Source: Colletes latitarsis
Taxonomy: Eukaryota > Arthropoda > Insecta > Hymenoptera > Colletidae
Direction of reading: 5' to 3'
Length of the DNA: 64,000 nt
Assembly: GCF_051014445.1 (NCBI RefSeq)
Contig: NC_135140.1
Coordinates: 18,097,501 to 18,161,500, forward strand
A program made the translations under genes and the position numbers. The notes under the pieces are model-generated. The model was not told where the DNA came from, searched no databases, and saw nothing but the letters and a program-made list of their open reading frames with translations. Positions 1 through 12,478 of this stretch are shown piece after piece (the stretch's first letter is position 1; every line of letters starts with the position of its first letter).

Positions 1-614
1 ACAACCGAAAACAATTTTTCCAGAATGATTTGAAACTTTTAAATTTTCAGGGTAATAGACAGTTATGGTCAGATATTATATTTTCAGTAATGAATTTTTT
101 TCTCGAAACTGCGTTAGATTTCGGGGGTATGTGTAATAACCAAAAATGATTGTAATTGATCCCTGCAACTGAAAATAATTTTTTTAGTATGATTTGAAAT
201 TTTTTAATTTCGTCTAAAAATTTCAGTATTTTCTCGAATTTTTTTCTCGAAAGTGGATAGGATTTCGGAGGTATGTCTATTCACCAAAAATGATTGTATT
301 TGACCCCAGAACCTAGAAATAATTTTTTTAGAACGATTCGAAATTTTTTTTTTTCGCCGAGAAATTTCACACCTTCTCGAATTTTTTTCTCGAAACTGGG
401 TAGGATTTCGGGGGTATGTCTGTTGACCAAAAATGCTTGCAATTGACCCCTGTAACTAAAAATAATTTTTCCAGAACGATTTGAAATTTTTGAATTTAAT
501 TGCTAATAACTTTTTAACGAAGCCTCCACCAACAAATTGGTATGCTTGATTTTCGTCTTATTTTGGCCTCTAGAACCTTCTATTAAAGGGATGGCCGAAT
601 ACCCTGTATTTACA
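1..614 (+). repeat. Truncated MITE made of ~143-bp monomers
   Basis: The window opens inside a repeat in which a phrase around AAAAATGATTGTAATTGAC recurs near 142, 285 and 429, a period of about 143 bp. Each monomer also carries a TTTTTTCTCGAAA tract and GTAGGATTTCGGGGGTATG. The right end (about 500-614) reads through GATTTTCGTCTTATTTTGGCCTC to GGATGGCCGAATACCCTGTA, which matches the terminal inverted repeat of the complete copy at 25946-26450 in opposite orientation. The left end is cut off by the window. No coding capacity is visible. Other monomer copies lie at 13795-14120 and 63350-63635. Confidence 0.85.
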
Positions 615-1202
615 ATTTGAATTTTTATTCAGCTTGAGTAAATTGACTTCAAAATTAATTATGGTACAGATGACAGTATAGACGTACTGTTCTTTTTTTT
701 AATTAAGGTATAAACTGGTGAACCATGCGATCATATAACCTAAAATATTCACTCAAGTTGCGTTCGAACGATTATTTTCTTAAAAATAAATATAATTTAA
801 ATATGCATTAGGCTCGTATGCTGTATTATAGTCGATACCAGGTCAACAGACCGCCCAAAGTCACTTTCTTGTCAGTAAATCACTCCTAACAGACCTCCCA
901 TTTTTACGCCACGCCCCTCTAAGCCACAAAGAGCAATGGGTACAGACGAACGGTATCGTGGCTGCAGCCAAGCGCTATTAATACCGCTGGATCGTTTTTT
1001 TAAAAATCATTTTACGTAAATGAATGCTCTACTCATTTCTCGAATATAATTATATTTCACTTTTGCCTATTTGAGTCGAATGGATTCAATTTTAATTAAA
1101 TCTGATCAATTTTATTTAGTTATTAAGGATCCTAACAAGGTAAATGCTGAACACTCGTCATATTTTTATTCAAAATCCCGGTAACGACGTTCGTGGGAAC
1201 CG
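615..1202. other. Intergenic, with probable poly(A) signal of the insulin-like gene
   Basis: No open coding segment is visible. On the minus strand an AATAAA lies at about 1164-1169 (TTTATT on plus), some 35 bp beyond the stop codon of the insulin-like gene, and is its likely polyadenylation signal. The rest is AT-rich sequence. Confidence 0.5.
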
Positions 1203-2209
1203 TCAGAATCCCATACACGGAACTAGGCTCGGATTGTCATAGCACAGCTTCACGTCAGGGCAACACATCTTCGCGACTTTCAGGAAAATTTTCGTATTTT
1301 GGGCCTTGGAATTCCTGGGCATCCTTTCGCCGATCTCCCTGTGGAGCTCCTCGAGTTCTACAGCGCTCAGATCGTAGCCAAGAAGCTCGTCAGAATCCTG
1401 CCAGTTAAAATTAAGCGTTACTAAGATGTTTAAAAATATTATCAAAACTTTGAATACACTAGAACCCTTCATTTCAACCGTGTCAAGATTTTTAAAACAT
1501 ACAATGTATTCATAGCAATTTCTTTCGTTGCATAAACAATGTAATTCGCGACTGAACTACGGGACAAATTAAATATACTTCATCTAGTGTTATTCATAGA
1601 ACGAATATTGATAAATACGATCGTTAAGTATTTTGCTCACAGAATGCCTAAATCCAGGATACATCATCGGCCCCATAGGCTGGTAAGGCATAGGCAAGTA
1701 ACCATCGGGTCTGAACTGTTGGTTAACCATATCGGTCTGACGGTCGTCGAAGAAATTCAATAATGGGGTCTCCAATTCCGTGATATGGTGGCTTCCCGCC
1801 ATTGAACCCGAGTATCCACCTGGCAGTCTCTGTGGTAACCCCCATTGTCGCTTTTGTTGGATCGTGGGTGGCACGTTGACCGTATCTGACGTGTCTAAAA
1901 GTCAGATTCTCAATTGATCGACTCATTCACGAACACTTCAAACGTTTACTTGAAATTACACCCCCCAATTCGAATACTCCAATTGGTCAACTCTGATAGC
2001 TCACCAATTTTCAGCTGGCCAGCCAATGTTCCCTGATCGAGGTCCTCGAGGGTTCGTTTGATCCTGGGTCCCTTGCAGCTGTTCAATATGACGTTCCTGG
2101 CGATGTTCTTGCACCTCAAAGATTGTCGCCCTTCGTCGTAAGCGACCGCCACTGCGACAAGCGTCGCGACGAAAAGCGCGACGCGGATCGTTTGCTGCGC
2201 TCGATGCAT
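1203..2209 (-). CDS. Insulin/relaxin-superfamily prohormone (possibly gonadulin/Ilp8-like)
   Basis: Three minus-strand exons join in phase: 2005-2209, 1641-1894 and 1203-1397, giving 217 residues and a TGA stop. Donors read G|GTGAGC and T|GTGAGC; acceptors are TTTTAG and TGGCAG. Residues 1-23 form a hydrophobic signal peptide. A B-chain follows with C33 and C45, the C-x11-C spacing of insulins, ended by Lys-Arg at 51-52. The long connecting region has another Lys-Arg (83-84) and is rich in Pro, Met and Gly. The A-chain holds C198, C199, C205 and C214. The precursor has exactly six cysteines, as expected for three disulfides. The CC-x5-C-x8-C spacing differs from the CC-x3-C-x8-C of ordinary insulins and IGFs. 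No dibasic site directly precedes the A-chain, so monobasic cleavage would be needed. Family membership is well supported; assignment to gonadulin/Ilp8 is an inference from the odd spacing. A secreted hormone acting through a receptor is expected. Confidence 0.82.
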
Positions 2210-4600
2210 GCTCGTTAACGAAAGGAGGCTGCCAGCTATTTACAAGCCGCGTGATTCTCGATCGAATGGTCCTTGTGCTACTCAAGACGTCCGTCGATCC
2301 TTCGCAACTTTTAATCCCGCTGTTATCCGCTGAAACGTGTCGCCGGCTCGTTCTTGCAATCGGCTTTGTTTTCACATTCCGATCGTGTTTGATGCAATTC
2401 GTTATCGCGCTTCCCGAGAATGTCGTTTTCGCCTCCGGGCAGGTGAAACTGGCCGCATTTGCGTTTAATTCGCGACAAAACGCAAATCAGTCAAAAATTG
2501 AATCCATTCGTAACTTCGTAAACAACATAAATTCCACCATTTTCTATGGAACGATCTGATTACTCGTTGGTCTAACGAACTATTTCCATTTGGTTAATTA
2601 AGGAAAACGTACGCATTGTATTGTATTCAGCGTCCGAACGAAATAAACGAAGAACGATCTTGTCAAGTGGGCGCGAGGAAAGAAATCGCGCCGCCATGTT
2701 GGTGGCCGCGAGAATTGGCGAGATATCGAAACTCGGCACGGTTCGTAAAAATTTCTGTCTGCGAACCGGTCGGTTAAGCGAGACAGATGAGGTCGTCTAC
2801 AGAGAGCCGCCGACAACGTGGCAAGCGCGAAATAGTTTAGGTCAATAACGATGATTCCGATGATTATCTTCACTCCGTGGAACTCCTTGCGCGGCCAGGG
2901 AGCGAAAGGGAGACGGAGGAACGCGTGTGTGTGACCCCCTTTGTGTGGAGACGATGCAACGGCCAGTGTAATAGGAGTTAATCGAAAAAAGTAGGGAAGA
3001 CAGAGACGGGGAACAATTGAAGATTGGCTCCGGCGTCGCGTCCGAGACGTTTGCAATTAGCTGGCGCACACGAGGGCACGATGGTCTAGTCGCTAATTTC
3101 GCCTGATGTAATAGGAATGGTCGTGCAGGAATTTGAAAAAAAATATTTCAGGGTGAAACGAGGAGAGATCGTTCTTTTCTCTGTCTTTCCCGTTCGTTTC
3201 CCAGCGATCGCGGGTCGTCGTATGACGTACGTGACTTTTATTTTAAAATACACTATTGGAGACTCGTAGTACGGTACTTCGTAACATCGTTAATGCACAG
3301 TTATCGTACGCAATGCACCTTATCGTGGGTCACCGATTACTCGTGGAGAACTTTCCGTTTAGATCGTACGAGACTTTCTCTATTAACATTGCCATACGTA
3401 CATCACAATATCGTGGATCGCCGTGGGTCATCGTCGATACGCGAATTTTTCGTGCCCGAGAAGAAAGAGACTCGGTTGTTACGCAAACTGACAAAAAATG
3501 CACGTGCCAATCATAAAGATCTGATCGTTCGTTATAATAGATCAAGAGTTTATCGCGGCGTCGATAGTGACCGTCGCGCAAAAAATCAAATATATTTTCC
3601 ACGTCGACGAAAAAATATACTCCGCGTGCTTGCAAAGCAGTAGTTGCTCTGAAATATTCTAAATAAACGATATAATCGCAATAATGCAGGCGCGTGCAGT
3701 TCCGTCGAAATAAATCCTGTTTTCGTAACATTTCGGTCGAGCGGGGAAAACAACATACGAAACATTTTTCTCGAATCGTCTAGAACATTATTACTCGGAC
3801 GAATATAATTTACAACGTATGAAATTCACGAACAAGTTATTTGCTTCTTTAAACTCAATTAAGGTCTATTCAGTTCAGTTTGTTTTCTGGGTCAGTGGTG
3901 CTCCAGTTTAAGTATTATATTAACGAAGATCGCTTATCTCTCGCGATATAAATTAATAATATTATGTAAAAGAAAGAAAATATTATTACAATCTATCGGA
4001 CATACGGATTTTCATAATTTTTACGTACGTGCCTTATATAAATCAAGTTATTAGTACGTGATCTGCGACGTACGAATAATCGAATGCTATCGATTATGCG
4101 ATTTAGTGACGTCTAATTGAATAATTTATGTTTCGAGTATGCACTATCTTGGTTTATTGTATATTTGCAAATGTTTCTCCTTGTACTTGTAATTTTTATC
4201 TGTTAAATACTTAACATCGTTCCTTTTCGTAAATAAATAACAGTACAAATTTATATAACTCGTACATATTATTTCCATCGATATCTTTCTGTTTAGTACA
4301 ATTTTAGATGGCTATAATCGAACCATAAACCAAACGAATACCTTCTACAGATTTTTTACGTTTACTGCAATAACAAAATTCTGATACAAGTAACTTTACT
4401 TGCGATAGAATCGAAGACAACGGGCTGCATATCTTCAGGGATCATTTTAGATCCAAGATGTCGCCGTCGTATACCATCGGTCGGTTCATAACCTTACATA
4501 GATAAAGAAAACTCCCTGCAATATCACCGACGAGGTATACGAGTAGATCAATCACCTAATGTATTTTTTTAATAATAAATATTCTATTATTAATGATTCT

Positions 4601-4620
4601 ATGGGGCTCTAGAGCCCCAT
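4601..4620. repeat. 20-bp perfect palindrome
   Basis: The sequence ATGGGGCTCTAGAGCCCCAT is identical to its own reverse complement, centred on CTAG. It stands alone in AT-rich DNA. It could be a protein-binding dyad or the closed tip of a decayed inverted repeat; nothing around it decides. Confidence 0.9.
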
Positions 4621-5404
4621 TACCATTTTCGTGTCACTCGCAACGTTACCAACAGGTTTAGAAATGAACACAAGAGAAAGTGAGACAGAAAATGAAATTT
4701 CAGAAATTTTATTATTTTTTAACGAAATGAAAGCTGTACGGTCCATAGTTGGACATTAATCGATTAATTTCATTGGAGAAATCAATCGATAAGGTTATTT
4801 AAAAATTTTAAGATTATTAAAATATCTAAGGATGTATCTCATTGATACGTACATCGCAAATCCTCTATTTTTTATTTTAAATTGTAATACATCATTTATT
4901 TATTTATTTGCGACCCGAAATCAATGTTATTAGACCGTGCCTCGAGGGCCCCAGGAACTCTTCATTCGGAGAAAATCACTATAACTACTACTGTTCGATT
5001 TTAATCCAAACTTGGATTCGTCACTCCAAATGATCGATTTCCAGAATGAAATTGGTATTTTATAATACTCTTGTGCAAATTTTAACCGCTTCAATGCGTT
5101 GACTTTAGAAATGTAAGAACGTTTTCTTGAAATTCGACCATATAGTCAATGAGAATCCAAGCTAACCTAGCGAAGAAACTCTATATTTATGATGACCTAT
5201 GCAAAGCGGATCGCAGCCTAATTTGCTAATACTATTTAGTTTTTAATTAATAATTGCATTACCCAGCTAAGAGTGATACGATTATTAATTAAACGCTAAA
5301 TAATATTACCCAGGTCTCACCACGTGGAGGTTGCTGCGAATGGAGACCCACCCTAACCGATTCCCAACCACCCTCCATTAATAAAGAACTTCTGAGACCA
5401 ACGA

Positions 5405-5625
5405 TCGTTGATCGAGGAAGCAACAAACGAAAGTGCAACCTGTGAAAGGTGCACAACCAACGAAGAGAGTATTTTAACCAAAACGAGAGTTTGTATTCAA
5501 ATAGAACCCTGCCTGACTTAATAATTAATATACATAACGTTGGTCGAAGAAGCAATAAACGAAAATGCAACCAACGAAGGAAACAGATAACAAAAGAGTT
5601 TTCTAAGAAAGAATTTGTCTGCAAA
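5405..5625 (+). repeat. Diverged tandem duplication
   Basis: A block beginning near 5409 (GTTGATCGAGGAAGCAACAA, then ACGAAAGTGCAACC) recurs near 5540 as GTTGGTCGAAGAAGCAATAA, then ACGAAAATGCAACC. The spacing is about 130 bp. The similarity fades downstream. No coding function is seen. Confidence 0.6.
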
Positions 5626-7099
5626 TGCCCCTCAACAAAACAGAGAAGTAGACGAAAATATAGCCTGCCTAATAGAATAGCTAATACAGACAACTAAACC
5701 CCTGCCTAACTATAAATCTAAATTAATTCACATCCTATCTATCTGATTATTTAACAAAATACATTAAAATATGTACCTCCTTGATGTTTCTGTTGTATTT
5801 TCTGTTTATCCCACGATGATTTCCTGAAACACAAACAAAACAATATGAAACAAAATTGTAACAATTCTTAATTCTTACTCCTGTAAACCTACAACTTCCA
5901 TAGAAATATGCCCTGTAACAGAAATTTAATAGATTAGAAATAGAACAAACAAAAATTTGACATTCGTAAACCTACAGATACTACAACTACAGGCAAGTGC
6001 AGTGACAAAGTGAAAATAGTACATAATATATGTTACTTTGATTCTACAATATATTCGTCGCGAAATATCTTCTTGCACGTAAATCTAATGATATATTTTA
6101 ATAAGTAAAGAAAGACTTTGGTTATCTTCGATATCGAAGATACCCAAAGTCGTAAAATTAATCATGAAAGTGAATTTAATTACTGAAAAATATAAAGAAC
6201 AATCGGAAACTACAAATTTGACACTAATTTCAAGATGAATATAATTACAAGTAAAAGATATTAGAATCATGACTCTACTCTCTACTTTCGATCAACGGTA
6301 CGATATTTGTCATACTAAAAATCGCGGCGTGCAAAAACATCGCACGCTTAAATAAAACGCGACGCGACCCGACGCGTGCTCATAGCGTGCAGTGAGTGTG
6401 GGTATCAAATTGATCCCCCCCGGCCTTGATTATCAGAAAAGCAAGTCACGGTTGAAACTGGTCACTCTACTTCTCTACGTACACCGCCGGGTCCCAGAGA
6501 ACACATGATTACAAAGGGACCCGACTTAGTACTGAGAAAGGACCTGAGTCAAGACCTCTCGACGTCGGTTATGCTCTTTTCCGGATAAAGAGGAGAATAA
6601 TCCCTCCGCCAAGGCCCCACTTAAGCTGAACCAAGCTGCACCGGGGTTGAAGCGGTTAGAGTTATCAGACCTACTACACAGGTGATCACGTGTTTCATTC
6701 CATTAAACAGAGGTGATCGAGCAAAACTCTCTGGTCCTTTCAGTCGAGACATAATCTCGGAAAGCGAGAACCAGAGAACGAACGAACTAGAGAAACTGAT
6801 GTATGTACTTGTTATATATTCATTTTAAAATGAGTGTCAAATTTCAAATAATTGAATCTACTATGACATTTGTCATCTCAAAAATCGCGGTATGCAAGAA
6901 GATTCAAATTTTAAGCAAAAGATCCGAAGATAAAACAATATACATGTGTTACTATTCACGCGGTCATTACACTTGCCAAAGAGAACACGTATACAACCAG
7001 TCACCCATGTCGGTTAGGACGAAACGTCGTAACCGACATGGGGGCCGGAGAAATAAAAATCATATTCAACTCACTGATTCTTACTGTTACTCACAACGG

Positions 7100-7240
7100 C
7101 TCGGCATTGGTCAGCATTGGTCAGCATTGGTCAGTTCTGGTCATCAGTGGTCAGCATTGGTCAGCATTGGTCAGCATTGGTCAGTTCTGGTCATCAGTGG
7201 TCAGCATTGGTCAGTCCTGGTCATCAGTGGTCAGCCCAGT
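7100..7240 (+). repeat. 10-bp minisatellite, consensus GGTCAGCATT
   Basis: About 14 units of 10 bp run in perfect register. Variants GGTCAGTTCT, GGTCAGTCCT and GGTCATCAGT alternate with GGTCAGCATT, producing a higher-order pattern of about 50-70 bp. Because 10 is not a multiple of 3 and no stop occurs in any phase, all three forward frames stay open through the array. The open frames here are therefore a by-product of the repeat, not a gene. Confidence 0.95.
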
Positions 7241-7644
7241 TCACTAATTCGCGAGACCCGATCCCCCTGGAAGACCCAGGGGTACTGAGTGAGTACGCTA
7301 GCAGTGATCCTTAATATACCTCTTCCTAAGGTGGAAGAGTGGGGAGGCAGAGACCAAGTTGACAGTTAAAGACAATTTGGTCTACCGAACAACTATTTCG
7401 CTTGGCCCTACCTTTTGGATTCCTGGACCTTTGATCTTGATGTCAGCCTCACCGTTGACCATCGATGACCATTACCTAATCGTTGTTGACCAGCGAATAA
7501 CCAACGACCCATTAAAACCACGACCAAGTCGAAGATTAAAGCCTTCTTAGAAGGATCCTCTTAAAATTTAATGCACGATCTTTTTAACATTTTGTTCCAT
7601 TTTGAAGGAGTGTATCTCAAGACTAGGAAATAAAAAAATAAATG

Positions 7645-7896
7645 TTAATCGGACATCGCGGATAATCGGTACAATAAGACATACAATAAGGAGCATAAGT
7701 GACCACAAGTTTTACATAAAGCATTATAATTATTTTTATCACATATGAATCTCGAAGTCGTATTTTCAGTAACTCCCATAGATTCTCTATGGGGTTGAGA
7801 TCGGGGCTCTGTATTGAGACAATTTTTCACACTTTTAGCAGTGTGCTTGGGGTCTCGATCATGCATGAAAATTACATTTTCTTCTTCGAATGGCAT
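7645..7896 (-). pseudogene. Decayed Tc1-type transposase fragment
   Basis: On the minus strand, about 7830-7860 encodes HDRDPKHTAKSVK, the second catalytic Asp motif of Tc1-like DD34E transposases (usually xxDxDPKHxS). About 7785-7825 encodes IQSPDLNPIENLWG, the family's third catalytic motif, but in a different frame. The catalytic region is thus split by a frameshift and followed by unrelated sequence. The DNA-binding part is absent. This is a dead remnant about 250 bp long. The family assignment rests on these two motifs; no terminal repeats were found. Confidence 0.88.
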
Positions 7897-8730
7897 ATTG
7901 TCATGGTATTTTGCTTATATGCGTATACATAGGTCGGAAAGTAAAAAATGCCTGAGGTCCAATTCAGCTGTGTGAGAGTAAGAAGGATAGATTCACATTC
8001 ACCGCCTTCCTCGAATCCCCGAAGCTATACGAAACGCCAGAACTCATATACAAGGTGGTTATGCATTGGTGTGTGTAAGTGGAGGGGTAGTTTCCTTTGG
8101 GCGCAGGCTTACCGTCTGATAATACTGCACTGGCTTTTTCAATCCCTCCCACAGTCAACTCACATGTATTTCCGCACACACTACAGCTTTCTGCCCATCA
8201 ATACTAATTCAGCGAATAGTTTCTCAACTGACCGCCATCCATGAGAAGAGGCCGCTAAAATCATCTTCGAATTTTCAGGTCGGTATGGCAGTCAGATTCG
8301 GCCGCAAAAGTCCATAAGGTGATAGGTCTACTTGTATTACAGACGTGTGCTAGAATTATAAAACTATCTAGACTATTCTAGACGCGAGTAACATATAAGG
8401 GTCGCCATTTTCTATTTCTTTCGATCCCTCTTCGTTCGTATAAATCGATACACAAAACATTTTACGAACACGCAATCGTACGGTCGATTGAAATCAAAGT
8501 ATTAAAGTACAGGGACAGAAACCGAGATTTGAATTATCATCTTTGTAAATTATGAACGCTTGAGCGATATTTTACAAAAGAAACAATTACGAAAGTTTCG
8601 AAGATTTTTCGATCTACGTGGAGGCTTAGACAGTGGCGCTACCTGTCCTTATTTCAGTAGTTCCCGTGGTCTCCTGATTGGGGGGTTGACACGTATGCTG
8701 TTTCCCTAGTTTTCAGATTTGCATAAATGT
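7897..8730. other. Intergenic, no gene seen
   Basis: Open frames near 7950-8240 on both strands show no domain, no codon pattern and no exon partners. Nothing convincing is visible before the leader of the coatomer gene. Confidence 0.5.
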
Positions 8731-8739
8731 CAGTTGACC

Positions 8740-9014
8740 ATTGGAAGAATATTGTTGTCCTTTATTTTTGCGTGATTTTCTCGTGATCAGGTACGTCTAA
8801 CGCCATCGACGCCCACAAATTCGTGTGCGTTCGATGTATTTCGCGATATAGTTACACTCGAACATAACCTCACTTTCGATCTATTTCGCGAACAACATTA
8901 CTTTTTACTCGTATCATTATTCATCTTTCAACAGTAAACTATACGTCGATCGATTTTATTTTCCAGGTCGCAAGATTAGTTTTTCTTGGCAAAGTGTGAG
9001 AAACAATAGCAAAA
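8740..9014 (+). promoter_or_regulatory. 5' leader with intron of beta-COP
   Basis: A likely non-coding exon ends at 8790 with the donor GATCAG|GTACGTC. A matching acceptor lies at about 8967 after a T-rich tract (TTTTATTTTCCAG), leaving about 47 nt of leader before the ATG at 9015, whose context is GCAAAAATGAG. No TATA box was identified, which suits a housekeeping gene. The transcription start itself cannot be read from sequence alone. Confidence 0.55.
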
Positions 9015-12000
9015 ATGAGTACGGTCGTCGAACAACCTTGCTACACTTTGATAAATATTCCAACCGATTCGGAGCCGTTAAACGAACTCCAGCTGAAGCA
9101 AGATCTCGAAAAGGGCGATGTTCAAACGAAAATTGAAGCCCTCAAGAAAACAATTCATATGATACTGAGCGGGGAACGCTTGCCAGGGCTTCTGATGACT
9201 ATCATCAGGTTTGTCCTACCCCTGCAGGATCACACAATTAAAAAGCTTCTGTTAATATTCTGGGAAATAGTTCCAAAAACATCTCCTGATGGCAAGTTGC
9301 TACAGGAAATGATATTAGTCTGCGATGCTTATAGAAAGGACCTGCAGCATCCAAATGAATTTGTCAGAGGTTCAACTCTTAGGTATTAGTCGTACAAATG
9401 GTATATCTCGTCGATTGAAGCTTGCATGAATGCAAGAATACTTTTGCATCTTTCAGATTTTTGTGCAAATTGAAAGAGCCAGAACTTCTGGAGCCACTAA
9501 TGCCTGCAATAATTGCCTGTTTAGAGCACAGACACTCCTATGTCAGGCGTAATGCTGTGCTGGCCATTTTCACAATTTACAGAAACTTTGAGTTTCTAAT
9601 ACCGGATGCGCCAGAATTGATAGCAAAATACTTGGAGGGGGAACAGGATATGTCGTGTAGGAGGAACGCGTTTTTGATGCTCTTGCATGCCGATCAGAGC
9701 ACGGCATTGTCTTATTTAGCTTCTTGTCTGGACCAAGTGCCCAGTTTCGGCGACATACTGCAACTGGTTATCGTCGAATTAATTTACAAGGTGCATACGC
9801 GCGGCAGAATTTTCTATTCTTCACTCGTCTTCGATTCTAGAGCGTACGCGTTTGCAGGTTTGCCTCGCGAATCCATTGGAAAGGGCGCGTTTCATCAGAT
9901 GCATTTACAGTTTGTTGAATTCGCCGAGTGCTGCCGTTCGTTACGAAGCGGCTGGCACTCTGGTGACGCTTTCCAGCGCACCCACGGCGATCAAGGCTGC
10001 GGCTTCTTGCTACATCGAATTGGTCGTCAAAGAAAGCGACAATAACGTAAAACTGATCGTATTAGATCGTTTGATCGCGATGAAGGATAGCCCCGTCTAC
10101 GAAAGAGTCCTTCAGGACCTGGTCATGGACGTACTTAGAGTTCTAGGTGGGTTGCGGAAGCAAATGCACTGAGAATGTTCATCGGGAAGGAAAACGTTCG
10201 TTCGTGTTGCAGGCTCGCCGGCATTGGAAGTCAGAACCAAAACGTTGGCTCTGGCCATGGATTTGGTAACCACTCGTACGATCGAGGAAATGGTCCAACT
10301 TCTGAAGAAGGAAGTGCTCAGAACGGCCGGCGGGGAACACGAAGATGCTGGCAGATATCGTCAGCTTCTTGTGCGGACTTTGCACGCTTGCTCTATTAAA
10401 TTCTCCGACGTGGCGGCTACAGTGATTCCTGTGCTGACGGATTTCCTCTCGGAGAACAACGAGGCCGCAGCCACGGACGTATTGGTGTTCGTTCGCGAAG
10501 CGATTCAGCGTTTCGAGAACCTCAGACCTCTCATCGTTGAGAAGCTTCTTGAGGTAGGTGTCCCGAGCAGTCGCTTATGCCCATCGTTGATTGAGTTATG
10601 CTCAATATCTTGTCTGTTTGTATGCAGGTGTTTCCACATATCAGATCCGTGAAAGTGCACAGGGCGGCCCTGTGGATTCTCGGTGAGTACGCAACGTCCA
10701 AGGAAGACATAGAGGCAGTGATGGGTCGTATACGGGCTGCCCTGGGAGAATTGCCGTTGCTCGAGGCCGAAAACAAACGTCAGGCTGGCGAGAAGTCGGT
10801 GGATGACGGAAGTACCGATGCTGCACCGGCGCAATTGGTCACGTCGGATGGAACTTACGCTACTCAGAGTGCATTCAGCGCGGCATCTTCGCGTAATTAT
10901 CTTTTTCTCCGACACGACCATCAGGTATCGACCGGATTATCGTTTTAATGATTGCTTGGTGGGGCTGCAGGGAAGAAAGAAGAGAAGCGTCCAGCGTTGG
11001 TTCAGTACATGATGGAGGGCGACTTCTTCATTGGCGCCTCTTTGGCTACCACCTTGGCGAAGTTAGCGCTCCGCTACAAGAGCCTCGAGAGCGATCTTCA
11101 AAAGAGCAATCGTATGCAGGCGGAGGCGATGCTGGTGATGTCCAGCGTGTTGCAGTTGGGCCGTTCTGGTCTTCCCACGAAGGCAATGACCCACGACGAC
11201 GCTGAACGGTTGTCCTTGTGTCTGAGGTCCTTGGCCTGCCCGATGCCGCTGGTTCAAAAAGTGTTCACCGAGGGTTGCCGCGACGCTCTTGGCAGAATGT
11301 TAACAGCGAAGGCCGAGGAAGACTCGCAGAACCAGAAGGTCAGTTATTGAGATGCTTTTACTCGAAGGGAATCGATTCGTCGAAATGAAGAAAATCGGCT
11401 TGTATATGATCGCAGGCGAAGGAAAAGCCAGGTAGCATCGTCCAGGTGGACGACGCGATCCAGTTCCTACAGCTGAGTCGTGGATCGGACCTAGCCGGCG
11501 GAGCTGGTGACATGTTCGAGCAGAGCCTTAGCGCGGCTGTCGCTGGAAGACCTGGTGCTGCTGGTGATGCCCCAGCACCGAGTGCTTTGAGCAAGGTCAC
11601 CCAGCTGACTGGCTTTTCAGATCCCGTTTACGCCGAGGCCTTGGTCCACGTTAATCAATACGACATCGTGCTGGACGTCTTAATAGTAAATCAAACCGAG
11701 GATACACTGCAAAATTGCACGTTAGAGCTGGCGACGATGGGCGATTTGAAGCTCGTGGAGAGGCCACAGCCTATCGTGCTCGCCCCGAGGGACTTCGCGA
11801 GCATCAAAGCGAACGTGAAGGTGGCATCCACGGAGAACGGAATAATATTCGGAAATATAGGTGCGGTTGTGAAGCGTATCGAAACGAAGGTTAGCTTAGG
11901 TTAGAGTACGCAATCTAAAAATGTCGATCGTTTCTGTTCAGTGTACGACGTGTCCGGTGCTGGGTCCGATAGGAGCGTCGTTGTCCTAAACGACATACAC

Positions 12001-12478
12001 ATAGATATTATGGATTATATAGTGCCTGCAACGTGCACCGACGCAGAGTTCCGACAAATGTGGGCAGAGTTCGAGTGGGAGAACAAGGTGTCTGTTAACA
12101 CGACGTTGTCGGATCTGAGGGAGTATCTTGCCCATTTATTGAAGTCCACGAACATGCGCTGCCTAACCCCGGAAAAGGTACGTAATTCAATTTGCACGGT
12201 CGATCGAACGGAAATACAGCCAACTCGGTATTGTAATACTGTTTCAGGCTCTTTCTGGGCAGTGCGGGTTCATGGCTGCTAATATGTACGCGAAATCAAT
12301 ATTTGGCGAGGATGCGTTAGCGAATATGTCTATCGAAAAGCCATTGAATAAACCGTATGCACCGGTGGTCGGCCATATTCGTATCAGAGCGAAGAGCCAA
12401 GGAATGGCATTGTCGTTAGGAGATAAAATTAATTCCACGCAAAAAGGTCCACATAGTAAAGTTGTTCAGGCTGCTTAA
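9015..12478 (+). CDS. COPB1: Coatomer subunit beta (beta-COP)
   Basis: Nine coding exons join in phase: 9015-9382, 9457-9790, 9858-10146, 10213-10553, 10628-10892, 10971-11338, 11416-11860, 11942-12177 and 12248-12478, giving 958 residues, close to the usual beta-COP length. Beta-COP is a core subunit of the COPI coat, which carries cargo within the Golgi and back to the ER. The N-terminal half is the adaptin-like HEAT solenoid (start MSTVVEQPCYTLI, then PNEFVRGSTLRFLCKL and HSYVRRNAVLAI). A charged linker follows around residues 570-600 (KKEEKRP). The C-terminal half has the highly conserved KVTQLTGFSDPVYAEA, NQYDIVLDVL, GIIFGNIVYDVSG, DIMDYI, CTDAEFRQMWAEFEWENKV and HIRIRAKSQGMALSLGDK blocks of the coatomer beta C-terminal and appendage domains. 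All introns are under 85 bp. Nothing is broken or missing. Confidence 0.98.

Larger units (their letters stand above)
2210..7098. other. Long stretch without a recognisable gene
   Basis: Both strands show only short, biased open frames with no domain, no signal peptide and no convincing exon chain. Local structure includes a 20-bp perfect palindrome (4601-4620) and a diverged direct duplication (about 5405-5625). A GC-richer segment at about 6340-6780 repeats phrases such as GGGTCCC and GGACCCGAC but shows no identifiable element. Confidence 0.5.
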
